Shown here in pieces: positions 43,401 to 53,742 of a stretch of 64,000 nucleotides of DNA. This DNA is from Algorimicrobium sediminis. GTDB taxonomy: Bacteria > Bacteroidota > Bacteroidia > Flavobacteriales > Flavobacteriaceae. A program made the translations under genes and the position numbers. Numbering within the stretch: position 1 is the first letter of the stretch; each line of letters begins with the position of its first letter. Under the pieces are notes generated by a model that ran no database searches, was not told where the DNA came from, and saw only the letters and a program-made list of their open reading frames with translations. The stretch is taken from the NCBI RefSeq assembly GCF_042684585.1, contig NZ_JBHULS010000004.1, forward strand, positions 124,001 through 188,000, given 5' to 3'.

Positions 43401-46400
43401 ATGCTGAATAGAAGCATCAAATTTTTTATAGAAAATAAGCTCGTTGCCGTATTACTTCTTATACTGTTTATAGGTTGGGGAACTGTAAACGCGCCCTTTA
43501 ATTGGGACACCGGATTCTTACCATCAAATCCAGTAGCCGTGGATGCCATTCCAGATATTGGTGAAAACCAACAAATCGTGTTCACATCATGGGAAGGACG
43601 ATCGCCTCAAGATATTGAAGACCAAATTACGTATCCCCTAACCACTTCATTACTCGGTATTCCTGGTGTAAAAACCATCAGAAGTTCTTCGATGTTTGGC
43701 GTATCTAGTATCTATATTATTTTTGAAGAAGATATCGAGTTTTATTGGAGCAGAAGTCGGATTCTCGAGAAACTAAACTCCTTATCTAGCGGTTTATTGC
43801 CCGATGGTGTTAATCCTACACTAGGTCCCGATGCTACGGGATTAGGACAAATATTCTGGTACACCCTTGAGGGCCGGGATAAAAACGGAAAAGTAACTGG
43901 TGGTTGGGATTTACACGAATTAAGGAGTATTCAAGACTATTACGTAAAGTATGCTTTATCCTCCGCAAGCGGCGTTTCTGAAGTCGCCTCCATTGGTGGT
44001 TACGTGCAGGAATATCAGGTGGATGTCAATCCAGAACTCATGCGCCAATACGATATTGGGTTACATCAAGTAGTAAAAGCTGTTAAGGCGAGTAATAAAG
44101 AAATTGGGGTACAAACCTTAGAAATAAATCAGGTTGAATATTTGGTGCGTGGTTTGGGTTATATAAAGTCTATTTCAGACCTTGAAAATGCGGTGGTATC
44201 CTCTAAGAATTACACATCGATTCGCATTAAAGATATTGCTAAAGTATCCTTAGGCCCTGCCGCGCGAAGAGGCATTTTGGATAAAGAAGGTGCTGAAGTT
44301 GTTGGCGGTGTTGTGGTGTCTCGTTATGGCGCAAACCCTATGGAGGTTATCAATAATGTTAAAGACAAAATTAACCAGTTAAGCGCAGGTTTACCTTCTA
44401 AAGTTCTGGCAGACGGCAGTACGTCGCAAGTCACTATTGTTCCTTTTTACGACAGAACAGAGCTTATTCAAGAAACCATAGGCACACTTAATGAAGCCTT
44501 AACACTACAAATTTTAATTACCGTTTTGGTTATTATCGTTATGGTTTTTAATCTTCGTGCTTCAGTTTTAATTTCGGGATTACTACCAGTTGCCGTTTTA
44601 ACGGTATTTATTGCCATGAAACTGTTTGATGTCGATGCCAATATTGTCGCCCTTTCAGGAATCGCCATTGCTATTGGTACCATGGTGGATGTTGGTGTTA
44701 TACTTTCTGAAAATATTATTCGTCATTTAGACGCCGAAAGTGAAAATGTCATTCCTACAGAGCGTCTTACGAGCGACGAGGAACGTGAGTTCAGCGAAGC
44801 GAAATCTCATGATGAGGTTCTTCACGCTGTCCAGAAAGACAAACGTTCAATAAATCAAATTGTTTATAATGCCACCTCAGAAGTTTCTGGTGCCATACTC
44901 ACGGCGGTATTAACAACCATTATTAGTTTTATTCCGGTTTTTACTATGATAGGCTCTGAAGGTAAATTATTCAGACCTCTAGCCTTCACAAAAACCTTCG
45001 CTTTAATAGCTTCTATAGTGGTAGCCTTGTTTTTAATTCCGCCATTCGCCGCGTTTTTATTCCGAAGAAAACCTATTAGGAAACACGTCGCTTTAATTAT
45101 TAATCTCGCTTTAATTATTGCTGGAATTACTGGCGTGATTTACGGTTATTGGTTGGGTATTATTTTAATAGCTTATGGGATAGTAAACCTTCATAAATTA
45201 TTTAATTTTTTACCTTTAGAAAACCTAGCTTTCGGAAAGACACTATTAGCAAAGGCAAATGGTTTGATTTCGGTAGTGGCCATAGTCTTTCTATTGGCAG
45301 AATATTGGAGACCTCTAGGCGTCGATAAAAGTATTTTTTGGAATCTCGTTTTTGTAGGTGTTATTTGCTTTGGCTTGTTGAGTGTTTTTACGATATTTAG
45401 AAGGTATTACACTCGTATTTTACGATGGTGTTTAGATCATAAACTATTATTTTTATCTGTTCCTTTAGCTATTGTTATTGCAGGTTTTTTCATCATGAAA
45501 AACACAGGAAAAGAATTTATGCCGTCATTAAACGAAGGTTCTTTTCTTTTAATGCCCACCTCTATGCCGCACTCTGGAATAGAAGAAAATAAACGCGTTT
45601 TACAGCAGTTGGATATGGCCGTGGCCAGTATTCCAGAAATTGAATCTGTCGTGGGTAAAGCTGGTAGAACCGAATCGGCTTTAGATCCCGCGCCGCTTTC
45701 TATGTATGAAAACATTATTCAGTATAAACCTGAATATATGTTAAATGACAATGGTGAACGTGGGCGGTTCAAGGTTAATGATGATGGCTTATTTGAATTG
45801 AAAACGAATGTCATTCCGACAGAGCGAGGAACGAGCAATGAGCAATCTCATCAAGAAATTCTTAAAGATGATCAGAATGATGAAGCAACACGTTACATTG
45901 CTTCTGGAAATTCTGTTAAAAGGTCTCAACTAATTGAAGACAAAAACGGCGAATTCTACCGCAACTGGCGACCAGAAATTAAATCGCCAGATGATATTTG
46001 GAACGAAATTGTACGTGTTACCAAATTACCAGGCGTAACATCGGCTCCAAAACTACAACCTATTGAAACCCGTTTGGTGATGCTTCAAACCGGCATGCGA
46101 GCACCAATGGGAATTAAGGTAAAGGGTCAAGATTTAAAACAAATTGAAGCCTTTGGCGTACAATTAGAAACGATTATTAAAGAAGCCGAAGGCGTTAAAA
46201 AAGAAGCCGTTTTTGCAGACCGCATCGTGGGTAAACCGTATATGTTAATTGATATTAATAGGGCTAACATTGCGAGATATGGGGTTTCTATACAAGACGT
46301 ACAAGATATATTACAGGTGGCCGTTGGCGGCATGGTACTAACCCAAACTGTTGAAGGCAGAGAGCGCTATGGTGTTCGTGTGCGTTATCCGCGAGAATTA

Positions 46401-47297
46401 CGTGCTAATCCATCCGATTTAGAGCAAATTTACATACCCAGCGCTACTGGTAACCCTGTTCCATTAAGTAAACTTGCCGCTATTCGTTATGAGCAAGGGC
46501 CTCAAGTAATAAAAAGTGAAGACACCTTTTTAGTCGGTTATGTATTATTTGATAAATTAGACGGTTTTGCAGAAGTTACGGTGGTCGAAAATGCACAAGC
46601 TTTAATTCAACAAAAAATTGATTCTGGCCAATTAATCGTTCCAAAAGGTATCAATTACCAATTTACTGGAACCTACGAAAATCAACTGCGAGCCGAGAAA
46701 ACCTTATCGGTTGTTGTGCCTTTAGCTTTAGCCATTATTTTTATAATCCTGTACTTTCAATTTCGCTCGGTAACCACATCTTTAATGGTGTTTACCGGCA
46801 TTGCAGTGGCTTTTGCTGGAGGATTTATCATGATTTGGCTCTATGGTCAGGATTGGTTTTTAAATTTTAATTTCTTTGGCGAAAATATGCGCGACTTGTT
46901 CCAAATGCATCCTATTAATTTAAGTGTTGCCGTTTGGGTTGGGTTTATTGCTCTTTTCGGAATTGCTACCGATGATGGTGTGGTTATGGCCACCTATTTA
47001 ACCCAAACTTTCGAAAAAAACACACCAGAAAACAGAAGCGAAATTAGAGCTTCTATTGTCGAAGCCGGAGAAAAACGAATCAGACCCTGTTTAATGACGA
47101 CAGCAACCACCATTTTAGCTTTATTACCAATTTTAACCTCCACAGGTCGAGGAAGTGATATCATGATTCCTATGGCAATCCCGAGTTTTGGAGGCATGCT
47201 AATTGCGCTGATTACGTTGTTTGTAGTGCCCGTTTTGTATAGCTGGAGAGCGGAGTTGGTTATATATAGAATAAAGAAAAAAGAGAATAGAGAATAG
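43401..47297 (+). CDS. CusA/CzcA-family heavy-metal RND efflux pump
   Basis: 1298 aa, longer than the ~1040 aa of E. coli CusA. N-terminal membrane helix, then SRSRILEKLNSLSSGLLPDGV near residue 115 (split), the central DVGVILSENIIRHLD near 430 and the C-terminal ATDDGVVMATYL near 1190 with Asp residues typical of proton relay. The extra length comes from an additional membrane hairpin region (about 555-650) and two low-conservation inserts encoded by intergenic-type repeats (44747-44841 and 45809-45881). It works with the CusB-like adaptor and TolC-like protein encoded downstream. Copper or silver is likely from the neighbours. Confidence 0.92.
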   Translation: MLNRSIKFFIENKLVAVLLLILFIGWGTVNAPFNWDTGFLPSNPVAVDAIPDIGENQQIVFTSWEGRSPQDIEDQITYPLTTSLLGIPGVKTIRSSSMFGVSSIYIIFEEDIEFYWSRSRILEKLNSLSSGLLPDGVNPTLGPDATGLGQIFWYTLEGRDKNGKVTGGWDLHELRSIQDYYVKYALSSASGVSEVASIGGYVQEYQVDVNPELMRQYDIGLHQVVKAVKASNKEIGVQTLEINQVEYLVRGLGYIKSISDLENAVVSSKNYTSIRIKDIAKVSLGPAARRGILDKEGAEVVGGVVVSRYGANPMEVINNVKDKINQLSAGLPSKVLADGSTSQVTIVPFYDRTELIQETIGTLNEALTLQILITVLVIIVMVFNLRASVLISGLLPVAVLTVFIAMKLFDVDANIVALSGIAIAIGTMVDVGVILSENIIRHLDAESENVIPTERLTSDEEREFSEAKSHDEVLHAVQKDKRSINQIVYNATSEVSGAILTAVLTTIISFIPVFTMIGSEGKLFRPLAFTKTFALIASIVVALFLIPPFAAFLFRRKPIRKHVALIINLALIIAGITGVIYGYWLGIILIAYGIVNLHKLFNFLPLENLAFGKTLLAKANGLISVVAIVFLLAEYWRPLGVDKSIFWNLVFVGVICFGLLSVFTIFRRYYTRILRWCLDHKLLFLSVPLAIVIAGFFIMKNTGKEFMPSLNEGSFLLMPTSMPHSGIEENKRVLQQLDMAVASIPEIESVVGKAGRTESALDPAPLSMYENIIQYKPEYMLNDNGERGRFKVNDDGLFELKTNVIPTERGTSNEQSHQEILKDDQNDEATRYIASGNSVKRSQLIEDKNGEFYRNWRPEIKSPDDIWNEIVRVTKLPGVTSAPKLQPIETRLVMLQTGMRAPMGIKVKGQDLKQIEAFGVQLETIIKEAEGVKKEAVFADRIVGKPYMLIDINRANIARYGVSIQDVQDILQVAVGGMVLTQTVEGRERYGVRVRYPRELRANPSDLEQIYIPSATGNPVPLSKLAAIRYEQGPQVIKSEDTFLVGYVLFDKLDGFAEVTVVENAQALIQQKIDSGQLIVPKGINYQFTGTYENQLRAEKTLSVVVPLALAIIFIILYFQFRSVTTSLMVFTGIAVAFAGGFIMIWLYGQDWFLNFNFFGENMRDLFQMHPINLSVAVWVGFIALFGIATDDGVVMATYLTQTFEKNTPENRSEIRASIVEAGEKRIRPCLMTTATTILALLPILTSTGRGSDIMIPMAIPSFGGMLIALITLFVVPVLYSWRAELVIYRIKKKENRE
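44747..44841 (+). repeat. Dispersed palindromic repeat inside the CusA-like frame (copy 1)
   Basis: It begins TGTCATTCCTACAGAGCG and ends with the inverse of a similar word (CTGTCCAGAAAGACA), with GAGGAACGTGAG inside. The same GTCATTCC...GAGGAA type occurs in intergenic DNA here. It is read in-frame as NVIPTERLTSDEEREFSEAK, in a cytoplasmic loop of the pump. Confidence 0.7.
45809..45881 (+). repeat. Dispersed palindromic repeat inside the CusA-like frame (copy 2)
   Basis: Begins TGTCATTCCGACAGAGCG, contains GAGGAACGAGC and ends near ATCAGAATGATGA, an imperfect inverse of the start. It is read in-frame as NVIPTERGTSNEQSHQE, in a periplasmic region before the conserved NGEFYRNWRPEI. Confidence 0.7.
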
Positions 47298-47320
47298 AGA
47301 ATAGACTAAAATAATCTACA

Positions 47321-48556
47321 ATGAGAAACCTTAATTTACAAATTATCCGAAAAGCTGTCTTAATTCTTTGTTCTTTATTCTTTGTTCTTTCATCTCAAAG
47401 TCAAGAACTAGAAACACTAATAAATGAAGCGCTTGCAAACAGTCCTGAAATCCAAAAATTCGATTTAAAATATAAAATTGCTTCCGAAAAGGTAAACGAA
47501 GTCAATAGCTTACCAAACACCGAATTTAACTTGGGCGTTATGGCTGTAAAACCTGAAATGGACATGCCTATGGAACGTTTTCGAGTTTCTGTCATGCAAA
47601 TGCTACCTTGGTTTGGTACCATAACAGCCAGAGAAAACTACGTTAGTTCCGTTGCCGATGCGCAGTATGTTAAAATTATAATTGCCAAGCGTAACTTAAT
47701 GGCTTCGGTTTCGGAAGTTTACTACAATTTATACGCCAATAAAGCCAAACAAAAAGTGCTAACCAATCATGTTCAATTATTAAAAACTTATGAAACTTTA
47801 GCCCTAACCGCGGTAGAAATAGGCAAAGCGTCCGCAGTAGATGTGTTGCGCTTGCAAATACGCCAAAACGAATTAAGGCAATTAAAAGATGAATTAAGGC
47901 AACAATTTTTAGCAGTGCAAACTAATTTAAACAAGCTTTTAAACAGAAAACATACTGTTGCCATAACCGTAGTAGATAGTTTAATAATGCCTTCCGAAGA
48001 TTTTGAAACGCCTTCCGAAAATTTGGCGTGGCATCCGGAATTGTTGCGCTACGATAAGCTTTATCAATCCGTAGAGCAATCGGAATTGTTAAACCAAAAA
48101 GAAATGGCACCCATGGTAGGTATTGGTGTGGAATATATTAGTCAAGAAAACAGCCCCATGATAACCAGTGCGTATAAAGATATGGTTATGCCAATGTTAT
48201 CGGTGTCTATACCCATTTTTAATAAAAAGTACCGTTCGCAAAGCAAGCAAAATGAGTTGAAACAACAAGAAATTTCAACTCAAAAACAAGAACGCTTAAA
48301 CACTTTGGAAACACATTTAGCCAAAGCTATAAGGGAACGAATTGCGGCCAGATTAAGCCACGAAACGCTTATTAAAAATTTACAACACGCCCAAAATGCC
48401 GAAGCGATGCTTCTTAAAAGTTACGAAACAGGAACAATAGATTTTAAGGATATTTTGGATATTCAAGAACTAACATTAAAGTTTCAAATAAAACAAATAG
48501 AGGCTGTTAAGGCTTATTATGTTCAAACAACGGTTATTAATTATTTAACTCAATAA
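47321..48556 (+). CDS. TolC/CusC-family outer membrane efflux protein
   Basis: 411 aa. Signal peptide (AVLILCSLFFVLSSQSQ) and the paired coiled-coil halves of the TolC fold, with ALTAVEIGKASAVDVLRLQIR near residue 165 and LKSYETGTIDFKDILDIQEL near 365. It starts 23 bases after the RND pump gene and should form the outer-membrane channel of the metal efflux complex. Confidence 0.9.
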   Translation: MRNLNLQIIRKAVLILCSLFFVLSSQSQELETLINEALANSPEIQKFDLKYKIASEKVNEVNSLPNTEFNLGVMAVKPEMDMPMERFRVSVMQMLPWFGTITARENYVSSVADAQYVKIIIAKRNLMASVSEVYYNLYANKAKQKVLTNHVQLLKTYETLALTAVEIGKASAVDVLRLQIRQNELRQLKDELRQQFLAVQTNLNKLLNRKHTVAITVVDSLIMPSEDFETPSENLAWHPELLRYDKLYQSVEQSELLNQKEMAPMVGIGVEYISQENSPMITSAYKDMVMPMLSVSIPIFNKKYRSQSKQNELKQQEISTQKQERLNTLETHLAKAIRERIAARLSHETLIKNLQHAQNAEAMLLKSYETGTIDFKDILDIQELTLKFQIKQIEAVKAYYVQTTVINYLTQ

Positions 48557-48620
48557 AGCTAACAGGTTAATAAAAACCTAATAGGTTTTTAAAATCTGTT
48601 AGGGCTAGAAAACAACAAGC

Positions 48621-51338
48621 ATGATACACACATATCACATACACGGCATGACTTGCAACGGTTGCCGCAGTCACGTTGAAAACATACTTTCAAAAGTAGA
48701 AGGTGTTTCAAAAGCCACGGTTAATTTAGAAAAGGCAGAAGCAGTAATTGAAACGGATTCGCATATTCCTATTGAAGTTTTTCAAAAGGCCTTAAAAATG
48801 GATGGTGACACTTATACGATTCACATTCAAAGCATTGACGAAAAGGTACATACCTATCACATACACGGCATGACCTGCAACGGTTGCCGCAGTCACGTTG
48901 AAAACATACTTTCAAAAGTAGAAGGTGTTTTAAAAGTCACGGTTAATTTAGAAAAGGCAGAAGCAGTAATTGAAACGGATTCGCATATCCCTATTGAAAC
49001 CTTTCAAAAAGCATTGAAGGATGATGGTGGAAATTACAGTATTTATAAACATGGCGATAAACCATCTGAAGTTGAAAAGGTAGAAAAACCAAAAGGTAAA
49101 GGTACTGGCGTATTTTATTGCCCCATGCACTGCGAAGGTGACAAAACCTATAACAAAGCGGGCGATTGTCCGGTCTGCGGCATGGATTTGGTAGAAGAAC
49201 AAAACCTTTCAACTAGCTATTCAGAGCAATGGACTTGCCCAATGCATCCAGAGGTTGTTAAAGACGAATCTGGTTCGTGTCCTGTTTGCGGTATGGATTT
49301 AGTGCCCATGCAACCGGCCTTATCTTCAGAAGAAAAAACCTACAAAAAATTATTGAAAAAATTCTGGTTAGCGTCAGCATTTACCTTGCCCATCTTCATT
49401 ATAGCCATGAGTGAAATGATTCCCAACAATCCATTATACCGTATCCTGGAGCAAAAACATTGGAATTGGATTCAGTTTGCATTATCCATACCAGTCGTGT
49501 TTTATGCCACATGGATGTTTTTTGAACGCGCCTACAGAAGTATCAAAACCTGGAACTTAAACATGTTTACGCTTATTGGCATTGGTGCGGGTGTAGCGTG
49601 GATTTTCAGTGTATTTGGCTTGTTTTTTCCAGGGTTTTTTCCGGAGCAGTTTTTATCAGAATCGGGCGCCGTTCATGTATATTTTGAAGCCGCAACCGTA
49701 ATTTTAACCCTTGTGCTCTTGGGGCAACTGCTAGAAGCGCGCGCGCATAGTAAAACCAATTCGGCCGTAAAAGAATTATTAAAATTGGCGCCAAACAAAG
49801 CCACAAAAGTTGTAAATGGCGAAGATGTCGAAGTCAGTATCGATAAAATAGAATTAAACGATATTTTAAAAGTAAAACCAGGCGATAAAATTCCTGTAGA
49901 TGGTTCGATAACCGAAGGCAAAACCACTATTGATGAGTCTATGATTACGGGCGAACCCATTCCAGTAAATAAATCGGAAGGCGATAAAGTAAGCAGTGGC
50001 ACCATAAATGGTAATCAAGTATTCCTTATGAAAGCCGAAAAGGTTGGTAGCGATACATTGTTATCGCAAATTATTCACATGGTAAACGATGCGAGTAGAA
50101 GTCGCGCCCCAATTCAAAATCTAGCCGATAAGGTTTCCGGTTATTTTGTGCCAGTTGTGGTTATCATTTCATTAATAACCTTCGTAGTTTGGGCTATTTT
50201 GGGGCCAGAACCTGCTTATGTGTATGCCTTTGTGAATGCCATTGCCGTTTTAATTATTGCCTGCCCCTGTGCTTTGGGCTTGGCAACACCCATGTCTGTT
50301 ATGGTGGGTGTCGGGAAAGGCGCACAAAATGGCGTGCTCATAAAAAATGCCGAAGCCCTAGAAAAAATGGACAAGGTAGATACCTTAATTGTAGATAAAA
50401 CAGGAACCATTACCCAAGGCAAACCAACTGTTGAACACGTGGCAGCTTTTGGTACTGATTATTCCGAAGAAAAAGTCCTGCAATATATCGTATCCTTAAA
50501 TAGTAATTCGGAACATCCGCTAGCTGAAGCTACTGTAAAATATGGAAAAGAACAGAATACCAAGGTGTTAAAATCTGAAAATTTTAGTGCCGTTACGGGT
50601 AAAGGTGTTGAAGGAACAATAAACGGTAAACGGGTGGCATTAGGCAATCCAGAAATGATGAATCATGCAAAGGCAGAAATTTCCTCAAAAATGGAGGAAG
50701 TAGCAAAAAACCATCAAAAACAAGGGAAAACGGTATCGTATGTAGCCGTCGATAATGTGGTTGTTGGGTACGTGGTTATAGGCGATAAAATCAAAACCAC
50801 AAGTGCCAAAGCCATTAAAGCGCTTCAAGATAAAGGTATTGCTGTTATAATGCTTACAGGCGACAACCACAATACCGCACAAGCCGTTGCTACGGCATTA
50901 AATTTAGCCGATTTTAAAGCCAGTATGCTACCAGCAGACAAGTTAAAGGAAGTTGAAAAACTACAAGCTCAAGGCAAGGTCGTTGCTATGGCTGGCGATG
51001 GCATTAACGATGCACCAGCATTAGCAAAAAGTGATGTAGGCATTGCTATGGGAACAGGAACCGATGTTGCCATTGAAAGCGCTATGATTACTTTAGTTAA
51101 AGGTGATTTACACGGTATTGTAAAAGCTAAAAATTTAAGTCATGCGGTTATGAAAAACATCAAACAAAATTTATTTTTTGCGCTCGTTTACAACACTTTC
51201 GGCGTCCCTATTGCCGCAGGCGTTTTATTCCCATTTTTTGGCGTTTTATTATCGCCAATGATAGCAGCTTTGGCCATGAGTTTTAGTTCGGTTTCTGTTA
51301 TTGGTAATGCCCTGCGATTAAGAACCAAATCAATTTAA
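48621..51338 (+). CDS. copA: Copper-translocating P1B-type ATPase with duplicated HMA domain
   Basis: 905 aa. Two nearly identical HMA domains (GMTCNGCRS at about 9-17 and 83-91, period 74 aa) are followed by two heavy-metal-binding YHS-like modules (CPMHC...CPVCGMDL near 168-195 and CPMHPEV...CPVCGMDL near 210-232). The ATPase part has eight predicted helices, the ion motif CPC (IIACPCALGLATP near 550), DKTGTIT near 592, SEHPLAEA near 634 and GDGINDAPA near 797. It exports Cu(I) or Ag(I) from the cytoplasm. It is 64 bases downstream of the TolC-like gene. Confidence 0.94.
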   Translation: MIHTYHIHGMTCNGCRSHVENILSKVEGVSKATVNLEKAEAVIETDSHIPIEVFQKALKMDGDTYTIHIQSIDEKVHTYHIHGMTCNGCRSHVENILSKVEGVLKVTVNLEKAEAVIETDSHIPIETFQKALKDDGGNYSIYKHGDKPSEVEKVEKPKGKGTGVFYCPMHCEGDKTYNKAGDCPVCGMDLVEEQNLSTSYSEQWTCPMHPEVVKDESGSCPVCGMDLVPMQPALSSEEKTYKKLLKKFWLASAFTLPIFIIAMSEMIPNNPLYRILEQKHWNWIQFALSIPVVFYATWMFFERAYRSIKTWNLNMFTLIGIGAGVAWIFSVFGLFFPGFFPEQFLSESGAVHVYFEAATVILTLVLLGQLLEARAHSKTNSAVKELLKLAPNKATKVVNGEDVEVSIDKIELNDILKVKPGDKIPVDGSITEGKTTIDESMITGEPIPVNKSEGDKVSSGTINGNQVFLMKAEKVGSDTLLSQIIHMVNDASRSRAPIQNLADKVSGYFVPVVVIISLITFVVWAILGPEPAYVYAFVNAIAVLIIACPCALGLATPMSVMVGVGKGAQNGVLIKNAEALEKMDKVDTLIVDKTGTITQGKPTVEHVAAFGTDYSEEKVLQYIVSLNSNSEHPLAEATVKYGKEQNTKVLKSENFSAVTGKGVEGTINGKRVALGNPEMMNHAKAEISSKMEEVAKNHQKQGKTVSYVAVDNVVVGYVVIGDKIKTTSAKAIKALQDKGIAVIMLTGDNHNTAQAVATALNLADFKASMLPADKLKEVEKLQAQGKVVAMAGDGINDAPALAKSDVGIAMGTGTDVAIESAMITLVKGDLHGIVKAKNLSHAVMKNIKQNLFFALVYNTFGVPIAAGVLFPFFGVLLSPMIAALAMSFSSVSVIGNALRLRTKSI
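48627..49020 (+). repeat. 222-bp tandem duplication encoding the two HMA domains
   Basis: The DNA around 48627-48800 recurs at 48849-49020 with only scattered differences over some 170 bp, far closer than separate HMA domains usually are. It is a recent duplication or a gene-converted pair. Confidence 0.85.
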
Positions 51339-51366
51339 ACAAATATTAATACAAAAATTTAAAATT

Positions 51367-51855
51367 ATGAATACGCAAGATAATACAAGCAAAAACGGAT
51401 TGGGTAATTACACAACCTTCTTTTTAATGTTAGCCTGCTCATTTGTTGCCATGTACATTACCATGTACCTAAATACATACGAGTTCGATCATGTGTGGTT
51501 CAGTTTAACCAGATTTTATATGGTCTGTTTAGGAATTGCCGCCATGGCCTTAATCATGTTCTTTTTTATGAAGACTATGTATACCAACAAAAAGAAAAAT
51601 TTCGGAATAATTATAGGTAGTATCGCCCTATTTCTTGGAGCTTTAGGTTTGGTGCGCGACCAAAAAGCAACCGTTGGCGATGTGTTGTGGATGAAAGGCA
51701 TGATTCCGCATCATTCTATAGCTATTCTAACAAGTGAGCGGGCCGCTATTAAAGATCCAGAGGTTAAAAAATTAGCCAATGATATTATTAAAGCCCAACG
51801 TAAGGAAATTGAGGAAATGAAAGCCATGATAAAACGATTAGAAAACGAGAAATAA
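51367..51855 (+). CDS. DUF305 membrane protein
   Basis: 162 aa. Three N-terminal membrane helices (FFLMLACSFVAMYITMYL, FYMVCLGIAAMALIMFFF, FGIIIGSIALFLGALGL) and a C-terminal DUF305-like motif WMKGMIPHHSIAILTSERA near residue 110 with a His-His and Met pattern often linked to copper resistance. Followed by a basic helix (AQRKEIEEMKAMIKRL). Part of the metal operon; role in metal binding inferred from context. Confidence 0.85.
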   Translation: MNTQDNTSKNGLGNYTTFFLMLACSFVAMYITMYLNTYEFDHVWFSLTRFYMVCLGIAAMALIMFFFMKTMYTNKKKNFGIIIGSIALFLGALGLVRDQKATVGDVLWMKGMIPHHSIAILTSERAAIKDPEVKKLANDIIKAQRKEIEEMKAMIKRLENEK

Positions 51856-51972
51856 ATGTATTTGGGCGCTCGAGCGGGCTTTCCGCTATATCTTTTTTTG
51901 TAAAAAAACAAAAAAAGGATGCCGCTTCAATCCCTAGCGCAAAAACGCATACAAATCTAAACAATATAAACT

Positions 51973-53709
51973 ATGAATAAATACATCATATACCTGGCAA
52001 TTTTGGTTTTTGGCATCCTGTTAGGTTGGTTCATTTTCGGGGTAAAAGCCACTGAAGAAGCAGCACACCATCACGATACCGTAGCAGCAACCAACCAAAT
52101 GTGGACCTGTTCCATGCATCCACAAATTATGCAAGCCCAACCCGGCAACTGCCCCATATGTGGTATGGATTTAATTCCAGCCGAAAGTGGCAGTGATGGC
52201 TTGTTGGCGCAGCAATTTAAACTAACCAAAAACGCCATGGCATTGGCAAATATTCAAACCACTGTTGTTGGTAAAGGAACTAGTGATGGGAGTACCGTGA
52301 AGTTGTCAGGTAAAATTGCGGAAAACGAAGCAGCCAACGCCGTGCAAATTAGTTATTTTTCGGGTAGGATAGAACGCTTAAATATTAGTTTTACAGGAGA
52401 GGCGGTTCGTAAAGGTCAGTTATTAGCAACCATTTTTTCGCCAGAACTTTATGCCGCACAGCAAGAATTAATTACAGCCGCAAGCTTAAAGCAATCGCAA
52501 CCTGCCTTGTATAAAGCCGTTCGTAATAAATTAAAACTATGGAAGCTTTCAGATAGTCAAATTAATCAGATAGAAGAGTCTGGTAAAATAACCGAAAATC
52601 TGCCAATTTATGCTACGGTTTCTGGTACGGTAACAGAAAAACTTGTGGAGGAAGGCGATTACGTTAAACAAGGGCAAGCTTTACTTAAGTTAGCCAACTT
52701 GAATACGGTTTGGGCGAATTTTGATGTGTATGAAAATCAAATAGATTTATTTAAAAAAGGACAGGAAGTTCTGGTAACAACAAACGCCTATGCTAATAAA
52801 GTTTTTACAGGTACGGTAGATTTTATAGAACCGGTTTTAAATGCCAACACCAGAACAGTAACCTTGCGCGTGGTATTAAATAACAACGAAAACATTTTTA
52901 AACCAGGTATGTTTGTAACAGGTAGTATTGAACGCAATTTGGGTAGCCATGATGAACTAATTACCATACCAGCATCTGCTGTGCTCTGGACAGGTGCGCG
53001 TTCTGTTGTCTATTTAAAAACCAATCCTAATGAGCCTGTTTTTGAAATGCGCGAAATTGTTTTAGGAAATCAAATAGGTCAAAACTACCAGGTTTTAGAT
53101 GGCTTGTATGTGGGCAATGAAATTGTTACCAATGGAACGTTTACCGTAGATGCAGCAGCCCAATTACAAGGTAAAAAATCCATGATGAATAAAGATACCA
53201 AAAAAGGCGGTATGGAGGTGCAAAATAAAAAATGGGAAGCTAAAAATGAACGGGTAAATGTTTCAAAAGTATTTCAAAATCAGCTAAAAACCGTTTTTAA
53301 TAAATATGTTTTGGTAAAAGATGCTTTAGTGCAGGACGATGCAAAAACCGTGCAAAGCCAATCGAACGAATTATTAAAACATGTATCCATCATGGATATG
53401 AAACTTTTACAAGATCATGACGTTCATAATCATTGGAAGGTTTTGGAAACCGACATAAAAGCGGCAGCAATGGCTATTTCTAAAACAACCGAAATTAAGG
53501 CGCAACGTAGGTATTTCAAAGATCTTACAACACCATTAGCCAACGCTATTAAAGTGTTTGGTGTTAATAAAAAAGTATACCATCAATATTGCCCCATGGC
53601 CGAAAATAACACAGGAGCCTACTGGTTAAGCAAGGAAGAAACTGTATTAAATCCGTATTTTGGCGATGCCATGTTAACCTGCGGCGAAGTAAAACAAGTA
53701 ATCGATTAA
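51973..53709 (+). CDS. CusB-like RND periplasmic adaptor with heavy-metal-binding and DUF3347 domains
   Basis: 578 aa. One N-terminal membrane helix or signal (YLAILVFGILLGWFIFGV), then a heavy-metal-binding module (WTCSMHPQIMQ...CPICGMDL, about residues 44-70). The membrane-fusion core spans about 90-390 (LSGKIAENEAANAV, ATVSGTVTEKLVEEGDYVKQG, and a beta-barrel with FKPGMFVTGSIE). The C-terminal ~170 residues are a DUF3347-like helical domain ending in a Cys/Met-rich tail (YCPMAENN...MLTCGEV). It connects the CusA-like pump with the TolC-like channel. Confidence 0.92.
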   Translation: MNKYIIYLAILVFGILLGWFIFGVKATEEAAHHHDTVAATNQMWTCSMHPQIMQAQPGNCPICGMDLIPAESGSDGLLAQQFKLTKNAMALANIQTTVVGKGTSDGSTVKLSGKIAENEAANAVQISYFSGRIERLNISFTGEAVRKGQLLATIFSPELYAAQQELITAASLKQSQPALYKAVRNKLKLWKLSDSQINQIEESGKITENLPIYATVSGTVTEKLVEEGDYVKQGQALLKLANLNTVWANFDVYENQIDLFKKGQEVLVTTNAYANKVFTGTVDFIEPVLNANTRTVTLRVVLNNNENIFKPGMFVTGSIERNLGSHDELITIPASAVLWTGARSVVYLKTNPNEPVFEMREIVLGNQIGQNYQVLDGLYVGNEIVTNGTFTVDAAAQLQGKKSMMNKDTKKGGMEVQNKKWEAKNERVNVSKVFQNQLKTVFNKYVLVKDALVQDDAKTVQSQSNELLKHVSIMDMKLLQDHDVHNHWKVLETDIKAAAMAISKTTEIKAQRRYFKDLTTPLANAIKVFGVNKKVYHQYCPMAENNTGAYWLSKEETVLNPYFGDAMLTCGEVKQVID

Positions 53710-53742
53710 TTAAATTAACAATAACTCTTAAATTTTAAAACT

